A stretch of DNA of 64,000 nt, from NCBI RefSeq assembly GCF_030326305.1, contig NZ_JACAKB010000001.1, forward strand, positions 1-64,000, given 5' to 3'. The position numbers were made by a program, and so were the translations under genes. The DNA comes from Myroides odoratimimus. Its GTDB lineage: Bacteria > Bacteroidota > Bacteroidia > Flavobacteriales > Flavobacteriaceae. The notes below the pieces were generated by a model. That model did not search any database. It had not been told where the DNA came from and saw nothing but the letters and a program-made list of their open reading frames with translations. This document shows, one piece after another, positions 33,952 to 42,188 of the stretch; position 1 is the first letter of the stretch, and each line of letters starts with the position of its first letter.

Positions 33952-36017
33952 AGGTCAAAGCTTAAAGTGAAACGGAAGTTACGTCCAGGCATTGGGAAGT
34001 TACTCACAACTTCATAATATTGATTCGCAATATTGTTTGCCTCTATGCTTGCTTTAAAGTGATAGTGTCTCCATTTAAAGCTTTTCAGCAAAGAAATGTC
34101 ATGTGTATACCAAGGTTGTATTTCATTTCGCTTGATATTGTTTTTATTACCATTGTAACGTTCTCCTACATAAATAAAACTATAATTCAGAGACCAATCT
34201 TTATAGTCTAAGCTAACTATAGATGATCCAGAATGCCATGGAGCATAAGGTATCTGATCTCCGTAATAAGAAGGCTTGCCATATAGCGTTTTACTCTTGT
34301 CTTTGGCAACCGTATATTCATAAGTTAGGTTTACTCCTAGCTTTAAGTCCTCCATGATTTTTAGAGTAGTTCCTAAGTTAGTTTCTATTCCGTAGTTTTC
34401 TACCTTTCCTAGATTGGTCATCATCCATCTCATCATACTAGAAGTAGGAGTAGCAATAATCTTATCTGTAATATTAGCATAATAAGATTCGACAGACAGA
34501 TGCACTTCTTCAAAAAGAGAATGTTGAAACTGTTTATTATAAATAAAACCTAAGTTAACCTGTCTAGACGCTTCAGGTTTTAAGTTAGCTGTACCTAATT
34601 GAGTATAATAAAGGTCATTAAATGTAGGTAGTCTATAAATGTACTTATAGAAAGAATGAATGACTAGATTCTCATTATCCCAAGGCTTATAGCTTAGGAA
34701 TACAGAAGGTGCCCAATAGTGACGATCAGGTGCTTCAAAGTTATAACGTACTTTTTCTTTAGTAAATGTTCCTAGTATATTAGCTTGAGCCTTTACTTTA
34801 CCCAAGTTTACAGAAGTTGCAAGTGAAGTCAGGAATGTGTAGCGTTCAGGATAAGAGAACGGCGTTCCTTGACCTTTGCGTGTTGCATTTAATTTATTGT
34901 ATTGTAAATCTGTAGATAAAGACACATCCCATATATCTGTAAGCTTGTACAGGTGTGCTGCAGATAGATAATACTCTTGTTGAAAATAAGTATTGTCAAA
35001 TTGTGGATTATAAGTTACCTCTTCTCCTTCAAAGCCTACTGTCTTACGTGATAAGTAATGCATTTCATCATAAGCATATTTTCCTTTGAGTTGGAATTGA
35101 TATCTGTCTGAAACAAATCTTGTCCATTCTCCTTGTGCCATGAAGTTTTTGTCTTGCTGACGTTCATTGATGTTTTCTGTTTCAAGAGTTACATCACTTT
35201 TTTTAATAACGGCACCAGGTAAGCCTCTATCTGATTGGTAATAATATAAATTAGCTTGCCAAGTATCTTTATCTGTTTTTCCAAACCATGTATTCTCTAT
35301 TCGATATGCCTCTATATCACTATTCTGTCTATGTCCAATAGTATCATAAGCTACAGAGCCATCTATATTGTGGCGTTTTTGTCTGAATTTATAATCACCA
35401 TTAGAATAGATATATTCAGCACTGATAGAGGTACTAATATTGTTATTTACCTTGATATCTGTACGTACAGAAGGGTTGACTAATTGGATAGAACCCGCTT
35501 TATACTTAGCTGATATATTGACGTCCTTTCCTTCTTGGAAGATAGGCTTTTTAGTTTGTAGATATACAGTAGAAGCAGACGCAAACTCCTTAGCAGATTG
35601 GAAGATAGCACTACGTTGACCATTGTATAGCTTTACAGTCTCGATATTGTCTAAAGAGAACTTTCCTAAGTCTACGATTCCATTCTGTGCATTGCCTACT
35701 TGTACCCCGTTATAAAATACTCCTACATGATGAGTACCCATATTACGAACATCTACTGTCTTTAGGCCGCCCATACCTCCATAATCTTTGATCTTCACTC
35801 CTGCGAAGTATCTTAGAGCATCTGCTACGCTATAACTATTAAGACGTTGAAGTTTAGCTCCGTCTAGTGTTTGTACAGGTATAAGATCTCGAAAGACTTC
35901 TTTTTGTATCACGATCTCATTTAGAGCAGTAATACTGTCTTTAGGTGTCTGTGCATACATAGCAGTATTTGCTATACATAACACAGTGGTTAGTACTAGT
36001 AATTTTGTTTTAGTCAT
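33948..36017 (-). CDS. btuB: TonB-dependent cobalamin receptor (BtuB-like)
   Basis: Outer-membrane beta-barrel receptor, 689 aa, with a signal peptide (MTKTKLLVLTTVLCIANTAM, cleavage after YAQ) and a TonB-box-like LNEIVIQKE near residue 32. The plug has SVADALRYFAGVKIKDYGG and GVFYNGVQVGNAQNG. The barrel ends in an aromatic-hydrophobic strand, NFRFTLSFDL, as outer-membrane proteins do. The cobalamin riboswitch about 120 bases upstream identifies B12 as the substrate; the sequence alone would not separate it from siderophore receptors. It leads the operon with the BtuG-like gene (4-base overlap). Confidence 0.88.
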   Translation of the reverse strand: MTKTKLLVLTTVLCIANTAMYAQTPKDSITALNEIVIQKEVFRDLIPVQTLDGAKLQRLNSYSVADALRYFAGVKIKDYGGMGGLKTVDVRNMGTHHVGVFYNGVQVGNAQNGIVDLGKFSLDNIETVKLYNGQRSAIFQSAKEFASASTVYLQTKKPIFQEGKDVNISAKYKAGSIQLVNPSVRTDIKVNNNISTSISAEYIYSNGDYKFRQKRHNIDGSVAYDTIGHRQNSDIEAYRIENTWFGKTDKDTWQANLYYYQSDRGLPGAVIKKSDVTLETENINERQQDKNFMAQGEWTRFVSDRYQFQLKGKYAYDEMHYLSRKTVGFEGEEVTYNPQFDNTYFQQEYYLSAAHLYKLTDIWDVSLSTDLQYNKLNATRKGQGTPFSYPERYTFLTSLATSVNLGKVKAQANILGTFTKEKVRYNFEAPDRHYWAPSVFLSYKPWDNENLVIHSFYKYIYRLPTFNDLYYTQLGTANLKPEASRQVNLGFIYNKQFQHSLFEEVHLSVESYYANITDKIIATPTSSMMRWMMTNLGKVENYGIETNLGTTLKIMEDLKLGVNLTYEYTVAKDKSKTLYGKPSYYGDQIPYAPWHSGSSIVSLDYKDWSLNYSFIYVGERYNGNKNNIKRNEIQPWYTHDISLLKSFKWRHYHFKASIEANNIANQYYEVVSNFPMPGRNFRFTLSFDL

Positions 36018-36139
36018 ATTAGTTTTTGGCTAGTTGATTTTGACAATGGAGTAGATTTAAATGCGTCAAAATCACTGTTGCCAATGACTATATCATAGAA
36101 CGCCTTATGTTTCATCCCCCGAAAACATCAAAACTTATT

Positions 36140-36298
36140 TTAGATTGGCAGGTATTCTGACTTACTCATAACGAATATCCTTCCCATCTATGCGACAGTG
36201 GATAGCTAGATTCGTTAATTTTTGATGAGCTTACAGCAGCGGGTCTGTTTAGGATTTGCACCTAATTCCCTTTTTCGTATCACAATGATAACCAGTCT
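36140..36298 (-). ncRNA. cobalamin (AdoCbl) riboswitch
   Basis: On the minus strand the conserved cobalamin-riboswitch elements come in order: AGGTGCAAATCCTAAACAGA, then CCCGCTGCTGTAA, the B12-box region AGCTATCCACTG, GGGAAGGA, and the closing segment GTCAGAATACCTGCC. It lies between the promoter at 36304-36311 and the receptor gene. High cobalamin would turn the uptake genes off. The expression platform is not resolved by eye; the segment 36018-36139 separates the aptamer from the receptor ATG. Confidence 0.93.
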
Positions 36299-36303
36299 CG
36301 TTA

Positions 36304-36311
36304 CAAATATA
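36304..36311 (-). promoter_or_regulatory. -7 box of the riboswitch-btuB transcript
   Basis: TATATTTG on the minus strand, just upstream of the riboswitch aptamer. Confidence 0.65.
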
Positions 36312-36368
36312 TAAAAAAAGCTTAATGGAATGTATTTATTCTGTTAATGGTATTTTATTATAGAATCT

Positions 36369-36809
36369 TTAAAAATTATTCCAAAAAGGCAGGTGAGATT
36401 GATAAGTCTTTAAAGCTTGCTTGTTCATCTCTGTTTCTAAAACTGGGTAGACACGCATTCCTCTTTTGCCTTCTTTTAGTTTAGTAGATATTATATTAAG
36501 TTTGGCTAATTCTTCTTTTGGGTATAAAAAGTACCCTTGTTGAGTAGAAATAAGTAGATAGTCAAAATCATCTGTGATCTGATATGGGATAGTCTTTCCT
36601 TCATTATCACGTTGCCATATCGCTACGAAATACCCTGTTTTTTTTGGGGTTATTTTAGCTTCTCTATAGACGATTTTTTGGTTGTTGATACAGAAGGTAC
36701 AGGCATTATAGTCATTTTTCTCCTCTGCTATTTGAACATCGTATATTGGGGTATTATACTTAGTGGTAAGCGATTTATCTATGCGTGTAAGAAAGTTAGG
36801 TATTTGCAT
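36369..36809 (-). CDS. MepB family protein
   Basis: A 146-aa cytoplasmic protein with the MepB pattern: CTFCINNQKIVYREAKITPK, KTGYFVAIWQRD, GKTIPYQITDDFDYLLIS, GYFLYPKEEL and KRGMRVYPVLE. MepB was named from the Staphylococcus mepRAB locus; its function is unknown. It is slightly shorter than many members (about 160). No MepA or MepR neighbour is present; it is a lone gene in front of the riboswitch. Confidence 0.85.
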   Translation of the reverse strand: MQIPNFLTRIDKSLTTKYNTPIYDVQIAEEKNDYNACTFCINNQKIVYREAKITPKKTGYFVAIWQRDNEGKTIPYQITDDFDYLLISTQQGYFLYPKEELAKLNIISTKLKEGKRGMRVYPVLETEMNKQALKTYQSHLPFWNNF

Positions 36810-36883
36810 TAAAATGAATTAATTTTAATCAAATGTAGTAAGTTTTATTTTATAAGTTGTAAAAGATTAGTTTTGCGCATAAA

Positions 36884-36925
36884 ATAGATGCTCCAATAGC
36901 CATAAAAACTGATAGGAGCATCTAT
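36884..36925 (-). terminator. terminator of the 36942 lipoprotein gene
   Basis: ATAGATGCTCC and GGAGCATCTAT form a perfect 11-bp stem with a 20-nt loop, 16 bases after the stop. The T-tail is short. Confidence 0.6.
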
Positions 36926-36941
36926 TCATTAAGATGTAATC

Positions 36942-37769
36942 TTATTTTGTTTTAGTGATTTCTATCTCTTTATAGGAAAATTTTTCTCTAACAGTGCCAT
37001 TATTATTTGTAGAAATACTTATTTTAGGATATTTATTTTTATTATATTCATATTGTACATTCCCTTTTGTCGAGTTGTTTTGATTGTAAGAAGTTACATT
37101 ATTTATAGGCTTATAATAGTACATAATATCAAAAGCTGTTGTTTTTTGAAAATGCAGAGGTAGATTTACTGGCATGTCTCTAAAAGGATTGGGGTTGTTA
37201 TCATAAGTATAAGATTCTACCAGATTAGCATTATCTATCGTAGAAGTATTTACGAGATTACCTTGATCATCATAATTAAAACCTGTTGTGTTCTTTATGT
37301 CAGTCGCTTTTATTATTTGTTTTTTATTATTATGAGTAAAGAATAGTTTACTATCATAGTCTAGATCAGTACTTTTTATCATTTGTCCTTTATCATCATA
37401 TTCGAAAACAAAGTTTTTTGTCAGTTTACCCTCGCCATTGACTTCTTTTATTTTGATAAGTTGGTTGTTCTTATCATAAAAGTAAGAGCATTCAGACTTG
37501 GAGTGCACCACCAACTGATTGTTTCTTATAGCCTCATAAGTCATGTAATGGTTTGTTACTTTGCCTTGATCATCATAGGCAAATTTCACTTCATAAGAAT
37601 CACTATCATCTTTAAAGGAATCTATATTCGTATAGACATCTAGAACAGTGATTTTTTCTTTCCCTGAATTGGAGGTGCCGTCATCATTAGAATTATTACT
37701 ATCAGAACTACATCCTATAGTAATAAATACTAATAAAGTACTTAAAATGTTAGTTATAGCCTTTTTCAT
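36942..37769 (-). CDS. lipoprotein with YD-like repeats, hypothetical
   Basis: A 275-aa lipoprotein (lipobox in FITIGCSSDSN). The middle contains several short Y-D-x-x-G-x-(L/V/M) repeats of about 20 residues, such as FAYDDQGKVTNHYM, FEYDDKGQMIKS and FNYDDQGNLVNT. They resemble isolated YD/RHS-type beta-hairpin repeats but are too few for a toxin. The function is unknown; surface or periplasmic location is inferred. It is followed by a hairpin at 36884-36925. Confidence 0.7.
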   Translation of the reverse strand: MKKAITNILSTLLVFITIGCSSDSNNSNDDGTSNSGKEKITVLDVYTNIDSFKDDSDSYEVKFAYDDQGKVTNHYMTYEAIRNNQLVVHSKSECSYFYDKNNQLIKIKEVNGEGKLTKNFVFEYDDKGQMIKSTDLDYDSKLFFTHNNKKQIIKATDIKNTTGFNYDDQGNLVNTSTIDNANLVESYTYDNNPNPFRDMPVNLPLHFQKTTAFDIMYYYKPINNVTSYNQNNSTKGNVQYEYNKNKYPKISISTNNNGTVREKFSYKEIEITKTK

Positions 37770-38200
37770 ATGAATGAATATTAGTAATGCAAAATTACTA
37801 AAAAAAATGTATATTATATGTTTTATTTACTTTTATTGTGTTGTTTTTTAGTTATTTGTGTTAAAAATAACTATATGAAATGTTATTATTAAGAATAGAA
37901 AATAAAGCAATGTTTACTTTGTGATTTTTATATTAATGATGGTGCTGTCTTAGATTGATTTCATCAGTATATATCTTATAATATGTACGCTTTGCTTGCA
38001 CTTTCTTGAGGATTCTTTGGGGATTCCTAGGAGTTTTCTTGCCTAGAGGGTGTTTTTGTCAAAGAAAGGTGCAAGAAACCCTCAAGCAATCCCCTAGTAA
38101 GTCAAAAGAAAACAATCATTAGTTTAAGAATAAACACTAATAAGAAATTGATCTTTTATGTACTTATTTTTAAAATAATGATGTGAGTATTTGTTTTTCT
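37770..38200. other. gene-free interval with an imperfect inverted repeat
   Basis: No convincing ORF. At 37990-38095 the words GCACTTTCTTGAGG, TTTGGGGATTCC and their near-complements AAGGTGCAAGAAACCCTCAAG and CAATCCCC face each other with rearranged order. The T/A-rich rest shows nothing. Confidence 0.4.
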
Positions 38201-38241
38201 AAACAAGTGTTCTATATTTGTAGAACAACATCTACAAATAT
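38191..38241 (+). promoter_or_regulatory. promoter and BlaI-type operator
   Basis: TTG (38191-38193), 19 bases, TATATTTG (38213-38220). The perfect 10-bp inverted repeat ATATTTGTAG (38214-38223), 8-base spacer, CTACAAATAT (38232-38241) overlaps the -7 box and start site. The TGTAG/CTACA half-sites resemble the TACAnnTGTA-type operators bound by BlaI/MecI repressors, and a BlaI-family gene is the second gene of the operon, so autorepression is inferred. Confidence 0.7.
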
Positions 38242-38248
38242 CAGTATT

Positions 38249-38674
38249 ATGAAATATAGTGTATTCATTTTTAGTCTTGTAATAATTGTATCTTTCAGTT
38301 CTTGTAAGATTAATCAGAAAGTTGGAAGCGAGAAAGTAGGTCGTTGGGTGTTTAAAAGTACAGTCGAGGGAAAGCAGGAAGTACAACGTGGAAGATACGA
38401 CAGTGCGGGTTTTCAGAAAGGGACATGGAGGTATAAGCGAGATGGAAAGCTTTATAAAAAAGAAGTGATACGAGATTCTATAGCTCACACTACTTTTTAT
38501 CACCCTAATCATAAGGTAGAGGCAATCGGTAAAACGGTATTGGTCAAAACTAATAAAGGTTTGCATTATTACTATACAGGATCTTGGTTTATCTATGATC
38601 TAAAGGGAAGATTAATACAAGTAAAGCATTATAAAAAAGGAATATTAGAACATATTACAACTGTACGAGAATGA
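38249..38674 (+). CDS. small lipoprotein, first gene of the BlaI-type operon
   Basis: A 141-aa lipoprotein: MKYSVFIFSLVIIVSFSSCK has a clear lipobox (FSSC). The body has RWVFKSTVEGKQEVQRGRYD and GTWRYKRDGKLYKKEVIRD, short G-x-W-x-Y repeats of the MORN-like/toxin-antitoxin YwqK-type kind found in many Bacteroidota lipoproteins. No known enzyme motif. The upstream reading from 38183 crosses the promoter and operator and is rejected. Its stop overlaps the BlaI-type gene by 4 bases. Confidence 0.75.
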   Translation: MKYSVFIFSLVIIVSFSSCKINQKVGSEKVGRWVFKSTVEGKQEVQRGRYDSAGFQKGTWRYKRDGKLYKKEVIRDSIAHTTFYHPNHKVEAIGKTVLVKTNKGLHYYYTGSWFIYDLKGRLIQVKHYKKGILEHITTVRE

Positions 38675-39039
38675 TAAAACTACCACAAACAGAAGAACAA
38701 CTAATGGAATATATTTGGGATATGGAGAAGGCATTTACAAAGGATATTATGGAAAAGTATCCAGAGCCTAAACCTGCTCAAACAACAGTGGCAACGTTGT
38801 TAAAAAGATTAGTTGACAAAGGGTTTATTGATTATAAATTATATGGTAACTCTAGAGAGTACTACCCTTTAATAGCGAAAGACGATTACTTTGAGAAACA
38901 TCTTAACGTCATGGTAGAGAACTTCTTTGATAACTCTGCTTTGCGTTTTGCTTCTTTTTTTACTAGAAAAAGTAAGATGAGTAAACATGAATTAGAAGAA
39001 TTAAAAAAAATAGTAGATGAACAGTTAAAAACGAAATAG
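38671..39039 (+). CDS. BlaI/MecI/CopY family transcriptional regulator
   Basis: A 122-aa winged-helix repressor: LPQTEEQLMEYIWDMEKAFT, then KPAQTTVATLLKRLVDKGFI and the wing YKLYGNSREYYPLIAKDDY. In this family the partner BlaR1-type membrane protease triggers cleavage of the repressor; here the partner is the next gene, 2 bases away. It overlaps the preceding lipoprotein by 4 bases. The inverted repeat at 38214-38241 is its probable operator. No beta-lactamase is nearby, so the regulated process is unknown. Confidence 0.92.
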   Translation: MIKLPQTEEQLMEYIWDMEKAFTKDIMEKYPEPKPAQTTVATLLKRLVDKGFIDYKLYGNSREYYPLIAKDDYFEKHLNVMVENFFDNSALRFASFFTRKSKMSKHELEELKKIVDEQLKTK

Positions 39040-39041
39040 CT

Positions 39042-40244
39042 ATGTTATTATACCTATCCAAAATCACACTCATTCTCATTGCTTCACTAGTGATATATAA
39101 ACTGTTGTTAGAGAATAGTAAAGCACATCACTTTAAGAGATATTACCTACTAGGGACATTGCTTATAGGGCTTTTTTTACCGTTTATTACTGTTTCTACA
39201 GATGTGGAGATTGTATCATGGAACCAAACTTTAGAAGAGTTAAACGACGTCATTATGGAAACTCCTAAACAGGAGGTGATGGTTAATTCTACTATAGAGT
39301 GGTCTTATGGAATAGGGGTGTTATATCTGATAGGGATATTATTTTTACTATTTAAGTTAGTTGTCGAAACTATCAAAATTAGAAGGTTAAAACAGGAAGG
39401 AACTAGTATAGAGTTCAATGATGTAGCTATAGTTTTATCTAGTCAAATCACAAATGCCTTCTCGTTTGGGAATACAGTATACTTTCCTATAACAGAAGAA
39501 GTGTCAGAAGACAATAAAATATTGCAACATGAAATAGTACACGTACAGCAGAGACATAGCTTGGATATTATATTGATAGAGATGTTAAAAGTGCTCTTTT
39601 GGTTTCACCCAATATTCTATTATTATAAGACTTGTATAGCGTTAAACCATGAGTTTTTAGCAGATGACTCGAGCGTTTCTTCTCAAGAAGAAGCAGGAGC
39701 ATATTTACAGTTGTTATTAGCTCAGACTTATAAACAGCATGAGTTACAAGTAACGAGCTCTTTCAACTTTAACTTGACAAAGAAGCGATTCATCATGATT
39801 ACAAAAAACAATAGTCCATGGAGAAATAGAGTAGGGATCAGTTTGTCTTGTGTTCTTTTTTTACTAGTGGGCACACTTGCTATTCAAGCCAAGTCAACTA
39901 ATCAGAAAGTGACGACAGATACAGCTGATATACCATTCCAAGCGACAGATACGCGAGCTCAATATCCAGGAGGGATGAATCAGTTTATTAATGACTTTCT
40001 TCTAAATTTTACAGATCCATATCCCTATTCAGAAGAGAGTGAGGCTAAAGTAGTAGTACAGTTTACAGTAGAAGTGGATGGGACATTAGAGAATATAGTG
40101 GTTTTAAGAGATCCGCTAGGAGTAGGAGAAGAGATAGTAAAGACCTTAAGGACGATGCCAAAATGGCTTCCTGCACAGCAGAATGGAGAAGTAGTAAGCA
40201 CAGTGTTTACTTTACCAATAACTTTTAAAAGAGCAACACCATGA
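39042..40244 (+). CDS. M56 (BlaR1-type) metallopeptidase with C-terminal TonB_C domain
   Basis: An integral membrane protease of 400 aa. Helices lie near residues 5-20, 36-52 and 92-108, with the zinc motif HEIVH at 163-167 (H163, E164, H167) and a third-ligand region NHEFLADD at about 202-209. A further helix at about 260-285 is followed by a periplasmic TonB C-terminal-type domain (about 305-400: AQYPGGMNQFINDFL, VVVQFTVEVDGTLENIVVL, PKWLPAQQNGEVVSTVFTLP). BlaR1 itself has a penicillin sensor there; here the sensor is replaced by TonB_C. It starts 2 bases after the BlaI gene. Confidence 0.9.
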   Translation: MLLYLSKITLILIASLVIYKLLLENSKAHHFKRYYLLGTLLIGLFLPFITVSTDVEIVSWNQTLEELNDVIMETPKQEVMVNSTIEWSYGIGVLYLIGILFLLFKLVVETIKIRRLKQEGTSIEFNDVAIVLSSQITNAFSFGNTVYFPITEEVSEDNKILQHEIVHVQQRHSLDIILIEMLKVLFWFHPIFYYYKTCIALNHEFLADDSSVSSQEEAGAYLQLLLAQTYKQHELQVTSSFNFNLTKKRFIMITKNNSPWRNRVGISLSCVLFLLVGTLAIQAKSTNQKVTTDTADIPFQATDTRAQYPGGMNQFINDFLLNFTDPYPYSEESEAKVVVQFTVEVDGTLENIVVLRDPLGVGEEIVKTLRTMPKWLPAQQNGEVVSTVFTLPITFKRATP

Positions 40245-41041
40245 GACCAATAACAACAGTATTATTATCATTTAAGCTATATGTTACTTGCGTAGTGACT
40301 TTATTAGGAGGTGTACTAACAAGTATGGGACAAGAGATATTAGAGGATTACAGTAACTTTCTTGCACTTGAGAAAGTTGAGCTTTCTTCAGGCGATATAC
40401 GTTTATTAAAAACAGTAAAAGAAGTAGACTCTACTGTGAAGGGAGCAGAGTATATTAATAAGCATCGTTTGTTTTGGGATTATCTTGTAGTGAATTTTTC
40501 TGAGTCTTTAGAGAAGAATACATTTGCCTCGAATAAAGAGATTACTTTGTCACAAGATAGCTTTCTATCTATGATGGTGTCGGATACTATTTTTAGTCCG
40601 TTAGTAGAGAAGTATAACGCTCAAGTGATAAAAAAGGATAGTAAAAAAGATTCTATCTCTATGGATGAAGTACTTAATGTTGCTGTTAAGTTCTTTAGTA
40701 TAGAGAATATTACCCCAAAGGGAGAGTACACGGCGAGGGTATGTGTAGGATTAAATAGTATTAAAAATACTGAAGCTATACGTATGCCCTTTGTAGAAGC
40801 TTTTGCTTTCAATGCCATTATGAAGAATCTTAGAAATGAACAGTATGATGTATATAATTACTTTATAGATTCAATAAGGGGTATTTATAAGTTAAACCTT
40901 GGTATTGATAAAGAAGAAAGATTGCTTCGTGCTCAGGGTGCTCTTTTTATTCAGATGCTTCAGAGTGATAAACTGAAAGAGTTATTAGAAGATGAATATG
41001 ATCTGAATAAGGAGGTATTACCTTTTGTACTTTCTTCGTAG
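40241..41041 (+). CDS. hypothetical secreted protein of the BlaI/M56 operon
   Basis: A 266-aa protein with an N-terminal hydrophobic segment (LYVTCVVTLLGGVLTSMGQ) that fits a signal peptide. No lipobox and no known domain. The rest is mostly helical and charged, with a Lys/Ser/Asp-rich patch at about 130-145. It overlaps the M56 gene by 4 bases (ATGA) and ends before a good terminator, so it is the last gene of the operon. It may be the output or ligand-sensing partner of the regulator, but this is only inference. Confidence 0.65.
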   Translation: MRPITTVLLSFKLYVTCVVTLLGGVLTSMGQEILEDYSNFLALEKVELSSGDIRLLKTVKEVDSTVKGAEYINKHRLFWDYLVVNFSESLEKNTFASNKEITLSQDSFLSMMVSDTIFSPLVEKYNAQVIKKDSKKDSISMDEVLNVAVKFFSIENITPKGEYTARVCVGLNSIKNTEAIRMPFVEAFAFNAIMKNLRNEQYDVYNYFIDSIRGIYKLNLGIDKEERLLRAQGALFIQMLQSDKLKELLEDEYDLNKEVLPFVLSS

Positions 41042-41060
41042 TTAGAATAAATTTATATAG

Positions 41061-41089
41061 AACCTGTCGTTAAAAGACAGGTTTTTTTA
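41061..41089 (+). terminator. terminator of the BlaI/M56 operon
   Basis: AACCTGTC and GACAGGTT pair around GTTAAAA and are followed by TTTTTT. Confidence 0.85.
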
Positions 41090-41127
41090 TACTAACACTT
41101 GAATAATTTGTATTTTTAAAACAAAAA

Positions 41128-41610
41128 ATGAGAACTAATTATTTTAAGTACTTCTTCACTATTTTTATCTCTACCTTAGTTATGGCCTCGTTCGCACAAG
41201 ATAGAGTAGTTATCCATGAGCATACTCCTAAGTCTGCCTTGATCTGTGCTAGGTCTAATACAGATACTGTTGAATTCACGCATAACAAACAGTTTAAACC
41301 CGCTACTTCTCGTATGAGTGCTGATCAATTATCTATAAACTTTTCTAAGCATTTTTACCAAGCTTTTCCTGATAAGAAGGTGAGTAATAATATTAATCTT
41401 GTTTTTGAAATAACCATTGAGAAAGACGGATCTATTAATGATATCAGTGTATTGCGCAGCAACTTTACATCAGAAGAGAACGATAAGCTAAAAGAGATCA
41501 TTTATACGATAACAGCAGATACGTGGATTCCAGCTTCTTATAAAGGAGAGAAGATTACTTCACAGTATACATTGCCGATTATATTATTAGCAGATGTTAA
41601 TGAAATTTAG
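41128..41610 (+). CDS. secreted TonB_C-fold protein
   Basis: A 160-aa protein with a signal peptide (YFFTIFISTLVMASFAQ) and a C-terminal TonB_C-like domain of about 90 residues: LSINFSKHFYQAFP, INLVFEITIEKDGSINDISV, ADTWIPASYKGEKITSQYTL. There is no membrane anchor or Pro-rich spanner as in real TonB, so it cannot energise receptors itself. It resembles the tail of the M56 protein upstream and three other small genes in this window (41761, 42189, 56603). Function unknown; a periplasmic interaction module is inferred. Confidence 0.75.
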   Translation: MRTNYFKYFFTIFISTLVMASFAQDRVVIHEHTPKSALICARSNTDTVEFTHNKQFKPATSRMSADQLSINFSKHFYQAFPDKKVSNNINLVFEITIEKDGSINDISVLRSNFTSEENDKLKEIIYTITADTWIPASYKGEKITSQYTLPIILLADVNEI

Positions 41611-41760
41611 TGTCAATGTGATGTAGGGGCTTTTTTGTTATAGTTATAAGAGATATCTTAGTTAGCTGTTAATAAAAAGCACAATACAGTGTTCAATACA
41701 ACGACAACTAAAGTAATACTAACACTTGTATCTACTACCTAACTTTGGTTAGAAGGCGGG

Positions 41761-42117
41761 ATGCATAAAGTGGTAGCAAATAGCCTATCGAATGAAGTAT
41801 CTGTTCTGACAGATAAAAAGCACGCTAAGTATCCAGGTCATTTTATGAATGATTTTGTAAAAGCCTTTTACAAGAATAACCAAGAGATAGAGACAGAAGA
41901 GACAGAACTTAGTTTTACTATTAATTTTACAGTAACAGATTCAGGACAGGTAGATAATATTACTGTGCCTGGTATTACAGACTCATCTATATCAGAGGAG
42001 GTTGTCCGTACAGTGAAGTCTCTAAAGAAGTGGAAGCCTGCTACAGAGGGTAAAACAGCAATAGCATCACGATATTCAGTACCTTTTTATATTAATGTAT
42101 CCATATTAGAAGTATAA
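41761..42117 (+). CDS. TonB_C-fold protein, possibly 5'-truncated
   Basis: A 118-aa reading of the same family: AKYPGHFMNDFVKAFYKNNQ, LSFTINFTVTDSGQVDNITV, KKWKPATEGKTAIASRYSVP. Unlike its relatives it has no signal peptide. Upstream an in-frame stop lies at 41740-41742, and another frame reads VILTLVSTT before a stop, which could be a remnant of the missing signal sequence. The gene may be damaged by a frameshift near 41740. It is followed by a terminator at 42129-42154. Confidence 0.55.
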   Translation: MHKVVANSLSNEVSVLTDKKHAKYPGHFMNDFVKAFYKNNQEIETEETELSFTINFTVTDSGQVDNITVPGITDSSISEEVVRTVKSLKKWKPATEGKTAIASRYSVPFYINVSILEV

Positions 42118-42128
42118 CGAAATTAGAG

Positions 42129-42154
42129 AAGAGAGCATATCGCTCTCTTTTTTT
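42129..42154 (+). terminator. terminator of the 41761 gene
   Basis: AAGAGAGC and GCTCTCTT pair around ATATC, followed by seven Ts. It overlaps a possible upstream start (42153) of the next gene and so rules it out. Confidence 0.85.
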
Positions 42155-42188
42155 GTTTATCTTGAACTTGCTAAAAAAAGAAAATAGA

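Noticed and set aside
38156-38566. Minus-strand 136-aa ORF over the BlaI operon leader
   Set aside because: Antisense to the promoter, operator and lipoprotein signal peptide.
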